NCBI GenBank assembly: GCA_930367215.1
Contig: OV884056.1
Location: 50,034,308-50,098,307 of the forward strand
From: Pollenia angustigena
Taxonomy: Eukaryota > Arthropoda > Insecta > Diptera > Polleniidae
Direction: 5' to 3'
Length of the DNA stretch: 64,000 nt
Made by a program: the position numbers and the translations under genes. Every line of letters starts with the position of its first letter. Positions within the stretch are counted from its first letter, which is position 1. Positions 1 to 10,828 of the stretch are shown piece by piece. The notes below the pieces were generated by a model that saw only the letters and a program-made list of their open reading frames with translations, had not been told where the DNA came from and searched no databases.

Positions 1-235
1 TTTATGCGTTAGATACTCGTATAAAGATTTGTAAAAAAGATATCGGATATTTTTGTAAATATTTATAAATAATAGTTTATAAATATGTATTATTATTCGT
101 TGTGTGGCAAAGTGATAGAAATGGTCACTGGTTTTCCGTTTTAGGAAGGGTAACCAGATTTAATTAAAAAAATTAAATAACTAATTAATATTTATAAGGC
201 AAGTTATTTGTTAATGCAAGCTTTTCCCAAAACTT
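1..235. other. AT-rich sequence, nothing recognised
   Basis: No open frame, repeat unit or RNA-like structure is visible before the minisatellite begins. Confidence 0.5.
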
Positions 236-1500
236 ATTTTGAATAACAAATTTTTGGAAAATTTCCTATAAATAGTAAAATTTCCTTCAAAATGCTAAAT
301 ACTAAAGTTTCGCTAACTTTCAGTAAAAAAACATATTTTCACATATTTCCTATAAAACTTAAATTTTCGCTAAATTTCCTATAAAATTTTTTTTTTTAGA
401 ATATCCAATAAATATCAAATTTTTACAAAATATCCTATAAAAAGCTTATTATGCAAAAATTTCCTATTTAAAGCTATTTTTCCAAAATTTCCTATAAAAA
501 GAAAATTTTTCCAAAATTTCATATAAAAAGAAAATTTTTCCAAAATTTTTTATAAAAAGCAAATATTTTTAATGTGTCTTATAGAAAGCTAGTTTTTCCA
601 TATCCGTATAAATAGCGATTATGTCCTAAATTTCCTATAAATAAAAATTTTTTTTCAGAATTTTCTACAAACGGCATGCAAATATCTTATAAAAAGCTAA
701 TTTTTCCAAAATTTCATATAAAATGCTAATTTTTACCAAATTTCTTACAAAATCAAATTTTTCTTAAATATCCTATAAAAAGCTAATTTCTTCAAAATTT
801 CCTTTAAAAAGCTAATTTTTACAAAATTTCCTTTAAAAAGCTAATTTCTACAAAATTTCCTATAAAAAGCCAATTTTTACAAAATGTCCTATAAAAAGTA
901 AATTTTTACAAAATTTTCTATAAAAAGCTAATTTGAACAAAATTTCCTACAAAAAACAAATTTTTTCAAAATTTCCTATAAGTAGCAAATTTTTCCAAAA
1001 TGTCATAAAAAAGCAAGTTTTTCCAGAATATCCTATAAATAGCGAATCTTCGCTTAATTTCCTATAAAAAGCATTTTATTCAAAATTGTCCTACAAAAAG
1101 CAAATTTGAACAATTTCTTATATAAGAAATTTTTTTCAAAATTTCCTATAAATAGCAATTTTTCCCTTATATTCTATAAAAATTTGATTTTATATTTTTT
1201 ATTTTCTATAAGTATAAAATGTATCCAAATCTTTCCAGAATTTCCTTTAAATAGCTAATTTTTACAAAATATCCCAGTACAAGCAAAATTTTACATTATA
1301 TCCTATAAAAAAGCAAATTTTTCAAAAATTTTACATGAATAGCAAATTTTTACAGAATATCCTATAAATAAAGAATTTTCGCTTGTTTGCCTATAAAAAG
1401 CATATTATTCTAAAATTTCCCATTAAAAGCATGTCTTAAAAATTTCCTATAAACTACCAATTTTTCTAAAATTTTTTATATATAGCAAATTTTACACCTT
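236..1500. repeat. Degenerate ~29-bp minisatellite, block 1
   Basis: The stretch is built from imperfect head-to-tail copies of a unit of about 29-30 bases. Two phrases recur: TTTCCTATAAAAAGC followed by AATTTTTMCAAAA. Several tens of copies are visible, with point changes and small indels. There is no coding potential. A second block of the same unit lies at 2222-2540, so the 1735-2114 element and its flanks seem to have interrupted one original array. Confidence 0.85.
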
Positions 1501-1611
1501 TCTTACACTCTTCCTTAATCTTGAATTTTTTATAATAAGAGATACTTTTTCGATTAGACATCTCGTTTTCACAATGAACCAAACAAAACTACTGAAACTT
1601 TAACGAAAAAT

Positions 1612-1642
1612 GCAAGGCATCACACGTGTGTTGATGCCTTGC
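1612..1642. repeat. Short imperfect hairpin
   Basis: GCAAGGCATCA is followed by its complement TGATGCCTTGC around a CACGTGTGT centre. The arms pair over about 11-14 bases. No surrounding gene suggests a regulatory role; it may be the relic of a foldback end. Confidence 0.5.
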
Positions 1643-1734
1643 AATGCTTTCAATACAAAGCAAGGAAGCCAAAAACACACAAAAATCTTACGGATCTGTT
1701 ACGTTTTTTTCTTATTTTGCTTTGTCATTCGTTA

Positions 1735-2114
1735 CACAGAAAAAATTATTGCCGAATTATTTTCAAACAAATGCTTGTTTGAAAATTTTTTCAATTTCTA
1801 CAAATTTTTTTACTGATTCAATTAAAATTTTTGTTTGATTTTTATTTAACCAACAAAAATGTTGACAACCATTCAAAATTTTATTCCCAAAAAATTTTAT
1901 TCCAACATTATAAGAAACAAAATACATTTTTTGTTGGTTTCAAAGTTGGTTAAAACAAAACAAAATCCCGTATTCAATTTTTTCAAACTGTTTAGTTAAA
2001 TACATCAAATACAAAAATATAATAATGACGAAAAACATATCGAGTCGGTCTGTCGCCGTTTTTGGGTTATATTTCTTCATCATTTAATTAAATCGGGATT
2101 ATTTTTTCTGTCAT
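1735..2114 (+). mobile_element. TA-flanked CACAGAAAAAATT element, shortened copy
   Basis: The left end CACAGAAAAAATTATTGCCG follows a TA and matches the left end of the copy at 56082. Homology continues through the ATTCAATTTTTTCAAACTG and CATATCGAGTCGGTCTGTC phrases to about 2080. The rest of the ~1-kb element is missing, apart from a possible degenerate right end (TTATTTTTTCTGT) near 2102-2114. It carries no reading frame of note. This copy interrupts the ~29-bp minisatellite. Confidence 0.7.
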
Positions 2115-2221
2115 TCGCTATATAAAATAGTTAATGTAAAAATTTGGCCATTCGTTATATCGGATATTCGTTAAACTGCGTATTCGTTATACCGGGCTTT
2201 GACTGTATTCTTAAAAAAAAA

Positions 2222-2540
2222 ACAAGTTAAAAAATTTTCTATTAAAAGAAAATATTTAAAATTTCCTATAAAAAGCTAATTTTTCTAAAATTTCCTATAC
2301 GTAACAAATTTTTATCCTATTAAAAGCGAACTTTCGCTTAATTTCCTATAATAGCATATTATTCCAAAAATTTCTAAAAATACAAAATTTTTTCCAAAGT
2401 TTCCTATAAATAGCAAATTATTTTAACTTTGCCATTAAAAGCTAATTTTCCCAAAGTTGCTTGTAAGTAGCAAATTTTCTTATAAATAGCAAATCTTCGC
2501 AAAATTATCTAAAAGAATGAAATTTTTAGGAAAATTTCCC
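2222..2540. repeat. Degenerate ~29-bp minisatellite, block 2
   Basis: This continues the 236-1500 array with the same TTTCCTATAAAAAGC/AATTTTTCTAAAA phrases, ending in lower-quality copies near 2540. Confidence 0.75.
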
Positions 2541-2559
2541 AAAAAATTAGAAAAAAAAA

Positions 2560-2947
2560 CAGAACTGACCTAGAACAATACTAAGCCTGAACTAGAACTA
2601 AATTATAACTAACAGAACTCAACAAAACCAGAAGTAGAACTGAATTAAAACCGATAGAACTAACCTAAAATCAACCTTAAATTGAACAAGAGCTTAACTG
2701 ATGCTAAACAAGACTGTACTGTACTGTACTGTACCGTACTGTACAAGAACTTTTCTTTTTAAGTTTATTTGTAGCCATGTAGAGTAAAATGCGTTAGACA
2801 AACTGACCTAGAATAAAACTAGACTGTACTGTACTGTACAAGAACTTTTCTTTTTTAAGTTTATTTGCAGCCATGTAGAGTAAAATGCATTAGACAAACT
2901 GACCCAGAATAAAACTAAACTAAAAGTAGGAATTTATAACACTTAGG
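2560..2947. repeat. CTGTA microsatellite and 95-bp tandem duplication
   Basis: Low-complexity 'actagaact'-type sequence surrounds a run of CTGTA pentamers at about 2713-2740. A unit starting GTACAAGAACTTTTC at 2741 repeats at 2836, a period of 95 bases with a few mismatches. The CTGTA run sits at the edge of both copies, so slippage or unequal exchange at the pentamer is a plausible origin. More 'actagaact' filler lies at 3164-3290. Confidence 0.7.
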
Positions 2948-3163
2948 CCCGTTTTCACAACTTACCGATACCTTAAAGTAGACTTTGAATGGCCTTATAA
3001 AAAGTGTTTCATTATTAAAACTTTACTTTAACCTAAAGTGAGCGATAAAGTAGATTAAGGTCAATCCTACCGGGTAGGTTAAAGTAAAGTTGTGATAATG
3101 GAACACTTTTTATACGGCCGATAAAATCTTACCTCTAGCTACCGGTAAGTTGTGAAAACGAGA
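2948..3163. mobile_element. Palindromic MITE, about 216 bp
   Basis: The left end CCCGTTTTCACAACTTACCG is matched by its complement CGGTAAGTTGTGAAAACGAG at the right end. Inner segments also pair: ACTTTACTTTAACCTA against TAGGTTAAAGTAAAGT, and AAAAAGTGTTTCATTA against TAATGGAACACTTTTT. Nearly the whole element folds back on itself, and it has no coding capacity. I could not set a target-site duplication. Confidence 0.8.
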
Positions 3164-3290
3164 TTTAAGCTAGTTAGAACTGAACTAAAGCAGAACAAGA
3201 ACTTAACTAGGACTTAACTAGAAAATAAGAATAAAACTAGAACTGTAATGGCATAAAATTAAAAATGGACTAAAATCAGTTTGGCGTTTT

Positions 3291-4459
3291 TATACCCTTC
3301 ACCGAAGGTAAAAGGGTATATATAACTTTGTCATTCCGTTTGTAATTTCTACAATATTGATCCTACACCCTATATAGTATATATCGAGCCCTAACAGCGA
3401 AAATAATGTAAGCGACATGATTTTCAATTTTCGTTTCTTTTAATAAATGACTTTATTGGCAACACTGGCATCATCTCTTAAAATATCATGGTCACATAAT
3501 GTACCGTTACGATTTTATAGCAAAAACAATTTTAATGTAAGCGACAAATTTCATACAAAATTAATATGAAATAAAACAAAAAAACTCTCTCCTGTAAAAT
3601 TTGATTTTTGGCGCTTACATTATTTTCGCGGTTAGGGGTCGATATAATCTGGGTCCTTATGAAAAGCGAAGTTGATTTAACCATGTCCGTCTGTCCGTTG
3701 AAATGGATTTTCCGAAGACCCCATATATGATGGGGGCCAGGTTATTATACATTTATGTCACATATGGTCCGGAATTGTTATGAAAAGCGAAGTTGATTTA
3801 ACCATGTCCGTCTGTCCGTTGAAACGGATTTTCCGAAGACCCCATATATGATGGGGGCCAGGTTATTATACATTTATGTCACATATAGTCCGGAATTGTT
3901 TGCTATTGAAATTCAGCAAGATCCGTCCAGAAATGGGTGAGATATGAGCAAAAAACCACGACTGCCTCTAATTTTTTCCAAAAATCCCTTGTGGTTGTTG
4001 TATTTTTATTACTTATTGCTGTATTTCTGGGGAACCGCAAAAGCCAAAGTTTCCAAATTAGGTACACACATTTAGCTTGCCAATACACACCATCCTACAA
4101 AATGTGGGCGGGATTGAAGAAGTGGGCGTGGTACCTCCCGTACAAAAGTTGTCTAGGGGGTGTGTTAAGTTAGAAACTGTGAGTTCTCTGGTTCGAATCT
4201 TGTTTTTTTAAAGAGAACATTTTTTTTTTTTTAAATTTTTATTTTTTGTATGTTCTTAAAACGATTTAAAAAAAATATTTTCCAGTTTTCGCTTTTAAAA
4301 TTTAATTTATAATGAAGTTTAAAGTACATATTGTTAATATGTATGCATGCATATGTAAAAATTATTTAGTTTTTGCCTAGTTGCTCTGTATTCTGCTCCC
4401 ACAATGGCGAAGGGTATATAAGATTCGGCACAGCCGAATATAGCACTCTTACTTGTTTT
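3291..4459. mobile_element. Fly-type interspersed repeat with 121-bp internal duplication
   Basis: The left part, TATACCCTTCACCGAAGG with AAAGGGTATATATAACTTTG, and the right part, CGAAGGGTATATAAGATTCGG ending near ACTTGTTTT, are typical of short interspersed elements I know from brachyceran flies. The AAGGGTATATA phrases near both ends face opposite ways. Inside, a segment starting GAAAAGCGAAGTTGATTTAA at 3661 repeats at 3782 with few changes (period 121). The open frames near 3937-4173 come from this repeat and are not credible genes. Exact termini are uncertain. Confidence 0.6.
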
Positions 4460-6221
4460 ACCAAAACCAACATATTTTGTTAATTGTTAATTTTTGCAAA
4501 ATTGTTTAAAAACTACAAATTTTAAACAAATTGCATTATTTATTATTTGTTATTTTTTTAATAACATATTTTTAAAAATACTTATGTGCACATAGTTCGT
4601 CCGCCCCGCCCCTCTTAACTACAATCAACTCACTACAAAACGTTGCCTTGTAAATCCAATATCATAAGCATTCGATTTGTCATATCCATAAACATTTTCA
4701 TTTCCATTTTACCCTGAAGTGTTTATTTTTAGTGCATATTACCGTTATTAACTCTCATATGAAAATGTGTGAATGTACTCGAATGTGTTTGAAAATAATG
4801 TGAAATGTTGTAAATTATCAACGAAAATTGTATCAAATTACAAAAAATAAAAAATAAATTTTAAGTTTCTGTTTCTTTTTTAAGTCACTCGTATTGAATA
4901 TCATAATTTCACAATATTAAACGAAAAAGCAGCCCCCTGCCAGGCACTCAAATTTTTGTACGCAGACTTACTTCTGCTACAACTTTTAACGATGTGTCAT
5001 GAATAATTGCCAGATTCAAACACACACACAAGCTCATATACCTACATAAAGAAACCCCTGAATTTCGTAGAAATGGGTGTAAAAAAAAATCATTATGGAA
5101 AATGTTTAGTGCGTAAATTACATTAAAAACAAAAATTACAATGCAGAGAATTTCAAATATCATTTTCAAACTCATACTACAGTTAAATGTTTTGTTTGAT
5201 TTTTATTTTTTGATGTTGATATAATGGCACGAATTGTGATTTCCTTTTGGCGATAAGAAGAGGTTATAAGAGGTCGTTGTTGCTGCTTTTAAATTAAGCA
5301 CAAGTGCCATTTATGAGAGTCGTACGGTCTTTCCCTACCACCATTATTTTAGTTGACTTTATGTAGCTAAATAAATATATGGGCTGTGTGTGTCTGTCGC
5401 ATTTATATAGTTTGTATGTCAAAGCTGTGGCAAATAACCTCATCAAATTGAATTTTATACGCAGCAAATGACAATCATCAAAACTAATTTTTTTCCATTT
5501 GTACAAATTTTGTAATAATGTTGCTGTTGTCGTTGTCGCCGTCGTCAAAATTTAACACACACACGTTGCTTCTAATGTTTCATGAACTTAATTTTATTTA
5601 ATTTCTTTGTCGTGTAATTTTTACTGACAATGTCTGTAATTAAAAACCGTATTTTATTTTCTTCTTTATATCGTTTCAATTTCATGCAACATCTTGGAAG
5701 TAACAGGATACGGCTGCCTGACTCTGTCACCAAAACTAATTGTTTCAGAGTCCAGTTGTTTGTTTCGATGTCATTGAAAGTAGAGTCTGTATTTCTAAAT
5801 TTGCTGCACATAATTTACTTTAAGGCCATTTAGGGTGGTGACTAGGAGGATAAACTTTAAGCTGGTCAAAAATGGCTAAAAGCAGGGAGAAAAGTAATTT
5901 TCGTTGTTGTACTATTTCAATGTTTGTTGGCATAATTTCAATTAGGATAAACAATTGTAAAGATATTATCTGGATTTGTGCAATGTTTTTGGCAATTAAT
6001 GACTTAGAAAATATTCTTAAATGAATAAAATAATTAAATATGCACGTACCTTTTTTATTTTTGCCCCCAAATAATTAAAGTTTAAGGATTTATTGATAAC
6101 TTGTTTTAATCTTTTGTCTTATTTTTCCGCAAGTTTAAATCAGAATATTGCTGGAATTCAGCATTAATTTATGTTATATTTTCCAGTACAATTATAGTTG
6201 ATGCAAACATGTTTGAAACTA
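4460..6221. other. AT-rich non-coding sequence
   Basis: The short open frames on both strands are low-complexity and show no recognisable motif. A GTCGTTGTCGCCGTCGTC trinucleotide-like run occurs near 5530. Nothing else is supported. Confidence 0.5.
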
Positions 6222-7516
6222 AAGAGTGGATAAATTTTAAGGGCCGATGTTAAATGTGAACTACACATAAACGTCAAGTTTTTTTCTGCATTTCATTTGA
6301 CATTTCTCAATTTCAGACTAACTCAATTTCGGCCATGAAAAGATACACAATCGAGCAACGCGTTAACGTTATTCAGGGTTATTACGAAAATGGGCGTTCA
6401 AATCAAAATGCATATCGTGCACTTCGTGATTTTTTTTTCGGTCAATTTAATTGTTCAAATGTGCGTACAATCGGAAAAATAGTGCACAAATTTGAGCAAA
6501 CCGGGTCTGTAGGAGATGTGAAAACACCAGTGCATGCTCGTACAGCACGTACAGCTCGTACTGCAGAAAATATTGCTGCTGTTCGCAGCTGGCTGAAGAG
6601 CCGTCCACCTCAACTCGTCATCGTGCCCAACAACAATTGCACCTCTCAGGCTCGTCGTTGATGAACATTATGCGTAAAGACTTGCATTTACACGATTATA
6701 AGGTGCATTTGACTCCAGAACTAAAGCCTCTTGGCCATTCCAAACGCCGTCAATGGTCAGAATGGTGGCAGGAAATGGCAACACTGGATGATCAATTTTC
6801 GAAGAAAATCATCTTCAGTGATGAGGCACATTTTCACCTCAGTGGATTCATCAATAAGCAGAATTGCCGCATTTGGACGAATGATAACCCAAGAGTCATT
6901 GTCGAAAAACCAATGCACCAACAAAGAGTGACTGTTTGGTGCGGTTTATGGGCTGGCGGCATCATCGGGCCGTATTTTTTCCAAAATGAGGCCGGTTAGG
7001 CAGCTACTGTGAATGGTGTTCGCTATCGTGAGATGACAACGAACTTTTTATGGCCCACATTGGAAGATATGGATGCGGACGATATGTGGTTTCAACAGGA
7101 CGGTGCCACTTCCCACACAGCTAACGAAACAATGGCTATTTTGCGCGACAAATTCAATGGCCGTGTTATCTCACGTGGTGGCGATGTCAATTGGCCGCCA
7201 AGATCATGTGATTTGACACCGTTTGACTTCTTTCTTTGGGGTTATTTGAAAGAAAAGGTGTACGTTGATAAGCCAGTAAAAATTCAAGAGCTAAAGGATG
7301 AGATAATTCGGCACATTAACTGCATATAACCTCAATTATGCCTCAGGGTCATGGAAAATTTGGATCATCGGATGGAGATGTGCAGCCGATATTTTGTTCT
7401 ATACATAATTGAACCATACCAATATTATCATAATAAAAAGAAATAACAATAGTTTCCGAAAAATTTTGTGTTTTATTCAAAATCAACATCGGCCCGTTAA
7501 ATTTAACCACCCTTTT
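6222..7516 (+). mobile_element. DD41D (rosa-like) mariner element
   Basis: About 1.3 kb is bounded by TA on both sides (6220-6221 and 7517-7518). The inverted ends are imperfect: AAGAGTGGATAAATTTTAAG on the left, against AAAAGGGTGGTTAAATTTAA read from the right, with GGGCCGATGTT shared just inside. Length, TA target and a single transposase frame fit a complete mariner/Tc1 element. The TA duplication and the DD41D catalytic spacing support one another. The copy is dead, see the transposase entry. Confidence 0.85.
6335..7412 (+). pseudogene. DD41D mariner transposase, broken
   Basis: Mariner transposases cut and join DNA at TA sites. The N-terminal part (6335-6661) has the helix-turn-helix type opening KRYTIEQRVNVIQGYYENGR. 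The catalytic part keeps FSDEAHFHLSG (first Asp codon 6820), WFQQDGATSHTA (second Asp 7099) and PPRSCDLTPFDFFLWG (third Asp 7225). Exactly 41 residues separate the second and third Asp, the DD41D spacing of the rosa group. The frame is broken by a shift between about 6600 and 6640, a TAG at 6997 and a TAA at 7327, beyond which ENLDHRMEMCSR still reads in frame. All three catalytic residues survive, so loss of function is due to these breaks. Confidence 0.9.
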
Positions 7517-7599
7517 TACATTCACTCAACAATAGTAGAGTATTATGCGTTTGTGCTAATGTTTGGAAGATCTTAAAATACATGTCCTAGACCCGCCTA

Positions 7600-7934
7600 C
7601 TATATAAGTATACCGATCGACTTTGAATCACTTTTTGAATCGATCTAATGATGTCCTGGCTGGTCATGGTAAACCTTGTGAGCCAAGTACAGGTTGCATT
7701 TTTTGGAGATAATTTGCTAAAATTTTGAAAATGTGCTTAAGTGTCACAAGGACCAAGCATATTGAAAAAGTTGAGAATCGTTCTTTAATGTCACATAGCC
7801 CCAATACGAGCTTCTTTCTGGAATATAGTCTTTGTGTCCATAAACAATCTAATTATGTTGCCACTTAGTAGATTACATTTTATTGCATACAAATACTACT
7901 TTCAAAAATGGCTTATAATTCCATAGGCCGAGAT
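7600..7934 (+). mobile_element. Fly-type repeat (TATACCGATCGAC family), left part
   Basis: The stretch runs TATACCGATCGACTTTGAATC, then a GATGTCCTGGCTGGTCATG phrase, a 'cagtacaggttgcattttttggagat' type segment and TTTGTGTCCATAAACAATC. The same order of phrases, diverged, is seen at 54960-55235. Elements like this are common in fly genomes. Related sequence seems to resume after about 8440, so the non-LTR fragment at 7935-8400 probably lies inside it. Confidence 0.55.
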
Positions 7935-8400
7935 AATGGCCATCTACACAGCCGCGGGGCACATTCGGTATGGTGAATATCTGGCAAGGATATTAAAATT
8001 ATAACCGATAGTAAAAAGGCCAGACATCATCTATGAAACCAAATTGCGGTTATAACCCGTTACTAGCAAATTGGGAAAACCCCGCCTTAAGGTTGGGGAT
8101 CCCTTACAATGAATGACCTATTTAGGAGTCAACCGAACGTCTTCTTTGTCACTGCCCGGTATTCGTAGACCTAAAACTGGAGCTATTTGGTGAAAGAATA
8201 ATCAAGGACAAAATCTGTCTCTCTGACATTGATTTGAACAGTATCCATACCTTCATTAAATTAACCGGATGGCTGGGTGAGAATATCTACAGGCAAGTAA
8301 CGTAGGAACATTGGGAGACGGTGTAACATGGTAACACAACGGAAACGGGAACTGTACTTAATTGCGGCTGCCAGTGGAACCTACACTAACCTTATAATGC
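7935..8400 (+). pseudogene. Non-LTR retrotransposon C-terminal fragment
   Basis: Read on the plus strand with frameshifts, 8126-8290 encodes ESTERLLCHCPVFVDLKLEL, then FGERIIKDK and FIKLTGWLGE. This matches the C-terminal tail of RNase H-bearing non-LTR elements, where an 'eHLLCHCP-F-LR' zinc-knuckle-like segment precedes an 'FIK-TGWL' end. Just upstream GHIRYGEYLARI resembles the RNase H 'TGH' region. The following ~100 bases have the composition of the element's 3' untranslated region. The first zinc-ligand cysteines are not readable and several frame breaks exist. The clade (I, R1 or Loa-like) cannot be fixed. Confidence 0.6.
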
Positions 8401-8439
8401 CATATATTCCGTATAAATGTTCGTATTGGCAAATAAAGT

Positions 8440-8990
8440 GACGACAATAACTTTTATGATGTTATGTCATAACCAAATGTTAAACTAGTAGGTTCAATAT
8501 TAACCATAGGTCCTATATAAAACTACTTTTTAAAATCACTTAAAGGCAAAAAATCCCTCCCTTATAGATAAAGATATCTTAATAATATTCGGCTCAAAGA
8601 ACTATTGCATGAATCTTAATCTCATAACATAATTATGTTTTGACGGGTCCATGATTAACAATGGGTATCAACTAATAAGGTACACTTGCAAAAGCTACTT
8701 TTTAAGTACTTAACTGATTATATTTTCTAACTTGTTTTCTTTTAATTATCTTTTATTTTTAAAGACAGCATATTCCCTAAGTAAATACAAAATATAAGCT
8801 ACAGCAAAGAAAGGCGCACGACGGCAACGGAAAGTAAAACTTATGAGGTCTTAAGACTAGCAATTTTTTAAAAAAATCTCCACAAAAACAGCTCTAGTAA
8901 TAGTTCAGTTCTACCAAAAGTGATAACCATAACTACAAATCGCTCATTACAAATAATGTACCACAAAGCGACTTTCTTCTTATTTATAAC
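8440..8990. other. Probable right part of the fly-type repeat, then AT-rich filler
   Basis: Phrases at 8515-8550 (CTATATAAAACTACTTTTTA) and 8690-8705 echo sequence at 7865-7905. This fits the right-hand side of the same interspersed element. No gene is visible. Confidence 0.4.
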
Positions 8991-9300
8991 ATTTCGTTCG
9001 GTCCAAAATAACTCGTTATCTTCGTTTCAGGTACTTTCGTATATTTTCTCCATCGCCTCCGAATTTCGCTTTTGATTTGGTGTCTTGATATTGACAAACA
9101 GATGTTAACCAACCATAACTGACTGTCCTTGAAGAGCTCCATCGTGGGTATCCTCATTGCTTTGGGGAATGCACTACCTCTTGGCGTAGCACTCTCGTAG
9201 GAAACGGAGTTCCCCTAATACCCTGAATTTGGCATGGTTTGAGTGATCGCTATCATCAAGAATCACGTGGTGGCTGTGGTTTAAGGCCTGTCAAATTTCC
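8990..9300 (-). pseudogene. Unidentified coding remnant
   Basis: I do not recognise this sequence. On the minus strand it is richer in G and C than its surroundings and stays open in two linked frames. One holds HAKFRVLGELRFLRECYAKR. A second follows after a frame change and holds AFPKAMRIPTMELFKDSQLW, then RHQIKSEIRRRWRKY. The basic 'EIRRRWRKY' stretch resembles the tail after helix 7 of class B receptors, but no convincing membrane helix precedes it. A transposon origin is equally possible. There is no start, stop or splice evidence. Confidence 0.3.
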
Positions 9301-9302
9301 CT

Positions 9303-10828
9303 CGGTGCTGACATATTTATTTAGTAGTAGAGTTTAAATAGCTCCAGCTCCTTATAAAGGACCAGGTGTTTGGTTCTGAAGGATAGTACACTATATGTGT
9401 AGTAAGAAATCCACTCACCTTTGGTTGCTTGGGTAGTTGTGAGATTATACCTTTAAGGCAGGTGCTTACGCAAATCAAGTACTCATTTATCTTTGAAGTC
9501 AAAATCTCTTACTTTAATAGAAAAAAAACTATGTCTTTAAAATTTTCTTTATCATCGCATTCCAAAGCAACTTTTAATCACTTATTTATTTAAAAATTTT
9601 ATTCCACCGGTCGGGTCGGTTCACTTTTAATATCACTTAATCATGCATTAAAAAGAAAGAAAAGAAAACAGCCTTCAACAAGCCAATTTAAACCAATAAT
9701 TTTCTTATTATCCAACAAAAAATATAAAAAAAAACATTCCAAAGAAAATTTTAATTAGTCGAAGACTTAATGAATGCACCGCAACAAATTTCTTGTGATG
9801 ATATTGTACGTTTGTTGTTGTTTGTTTCCTTGTGCCGTGTATCTTTTGCGTTTTGTCGGCTGGTAACTGTTTGACTTTTATATCTTTTTATGGGTTTTTT
9901 CTTTCTTTCTCTTTTCCATTACCTTTGCACATTTAACTCGTGTGTTAAATTCGCTTGTTTTTAATTTTAAATAATTCCCTGTTGCTGGTTTTCAAAGAAA
10001 CGTAAAAAAACAAAAGAAAATATTTGTTTTAATTTAAGGGAGAAATTTAAACCAGCTCATGGCAAAAGAATTAAAAAAAAATCTATTTTGAAGATTTTTA
10101 AATAAATACACTTAAATAGAACGACAGAGGGTGAGAGAATGTGTATTTACAGGAGGTTTAAGATTTTGTTGGTAGAGCAGGTGGAAAGAGAAGTGGAAAA
10201 TCTAACTGATATTTTCTTACTAAAATGTATAAAAAAAAAGAGAATATGTAAAAATTCATATTTATAAATTCACACGGACTATTGAAGATTTATCTTTGTA
10301 GTTTCTTTGCAAAAATTTGTCTGCATTCAGACCTTCAATTGATGCAAAAATTCTTCACTGTTAAGATCTTAAATTCAGGTAAAAAGTTGTCTATAGTCCT
10401 TAAGGTCTAAAATTAAACAGAAAATTATTTATTTCATATCTAATATTAAAACATAAATTTTTCTCAATTAAGATCTATGATTTCGGCAGGATTAAAAGTA
10501 TTAAAACCAACATAGAGGAAAAAATTTGCGTTTACACTTGAAACTTCTAACATCAACTATCAATAAAAAATGTCACCATTTCTGGAAAAAAATACTTTTA
10601 TTTGTTATTAAATACTTTTTTTCTACAAAAATGCCAACATTTTGAAAGAAAACCCACAAAATGTATTTGTAATTAATTTTGTTTAATAATATAGAAAAAA
10701 ATAAACTAAATAAGACTTGCAAAAAAGTAAAAACTTGACATATGGTTGCACTGCTTTCAAAAAAAAAAAAAAAAAAAAAATACCATTTTGTGCTGTAACA
10801 ATAATTACGCTGTGCTATTTGCAAAATT
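9303..10828. other. AT-rich non-coding sequence with homopolymer runs
   Basis: Only short low-complexity frames are present. A poly-A tract lies at about 10758-10780. Loosely repeated 'aaaaatttgtctgcattcagacc' phrases occur at 10260-10420 and recall those at 22300-22660. Confidence 0.45.

Noticed and set aside
4180..4205. tRNA/SINE box B, GGTTCGAATCTTG
   Set aside because: No box A at the proper distance and no body shared with other copies; it lies inside a larger repeat.
8990..9300. Class B receptor exon
   Set aside because: Only a short basic stretch is suggestive; there is no transmembrane segment or splice evidence.
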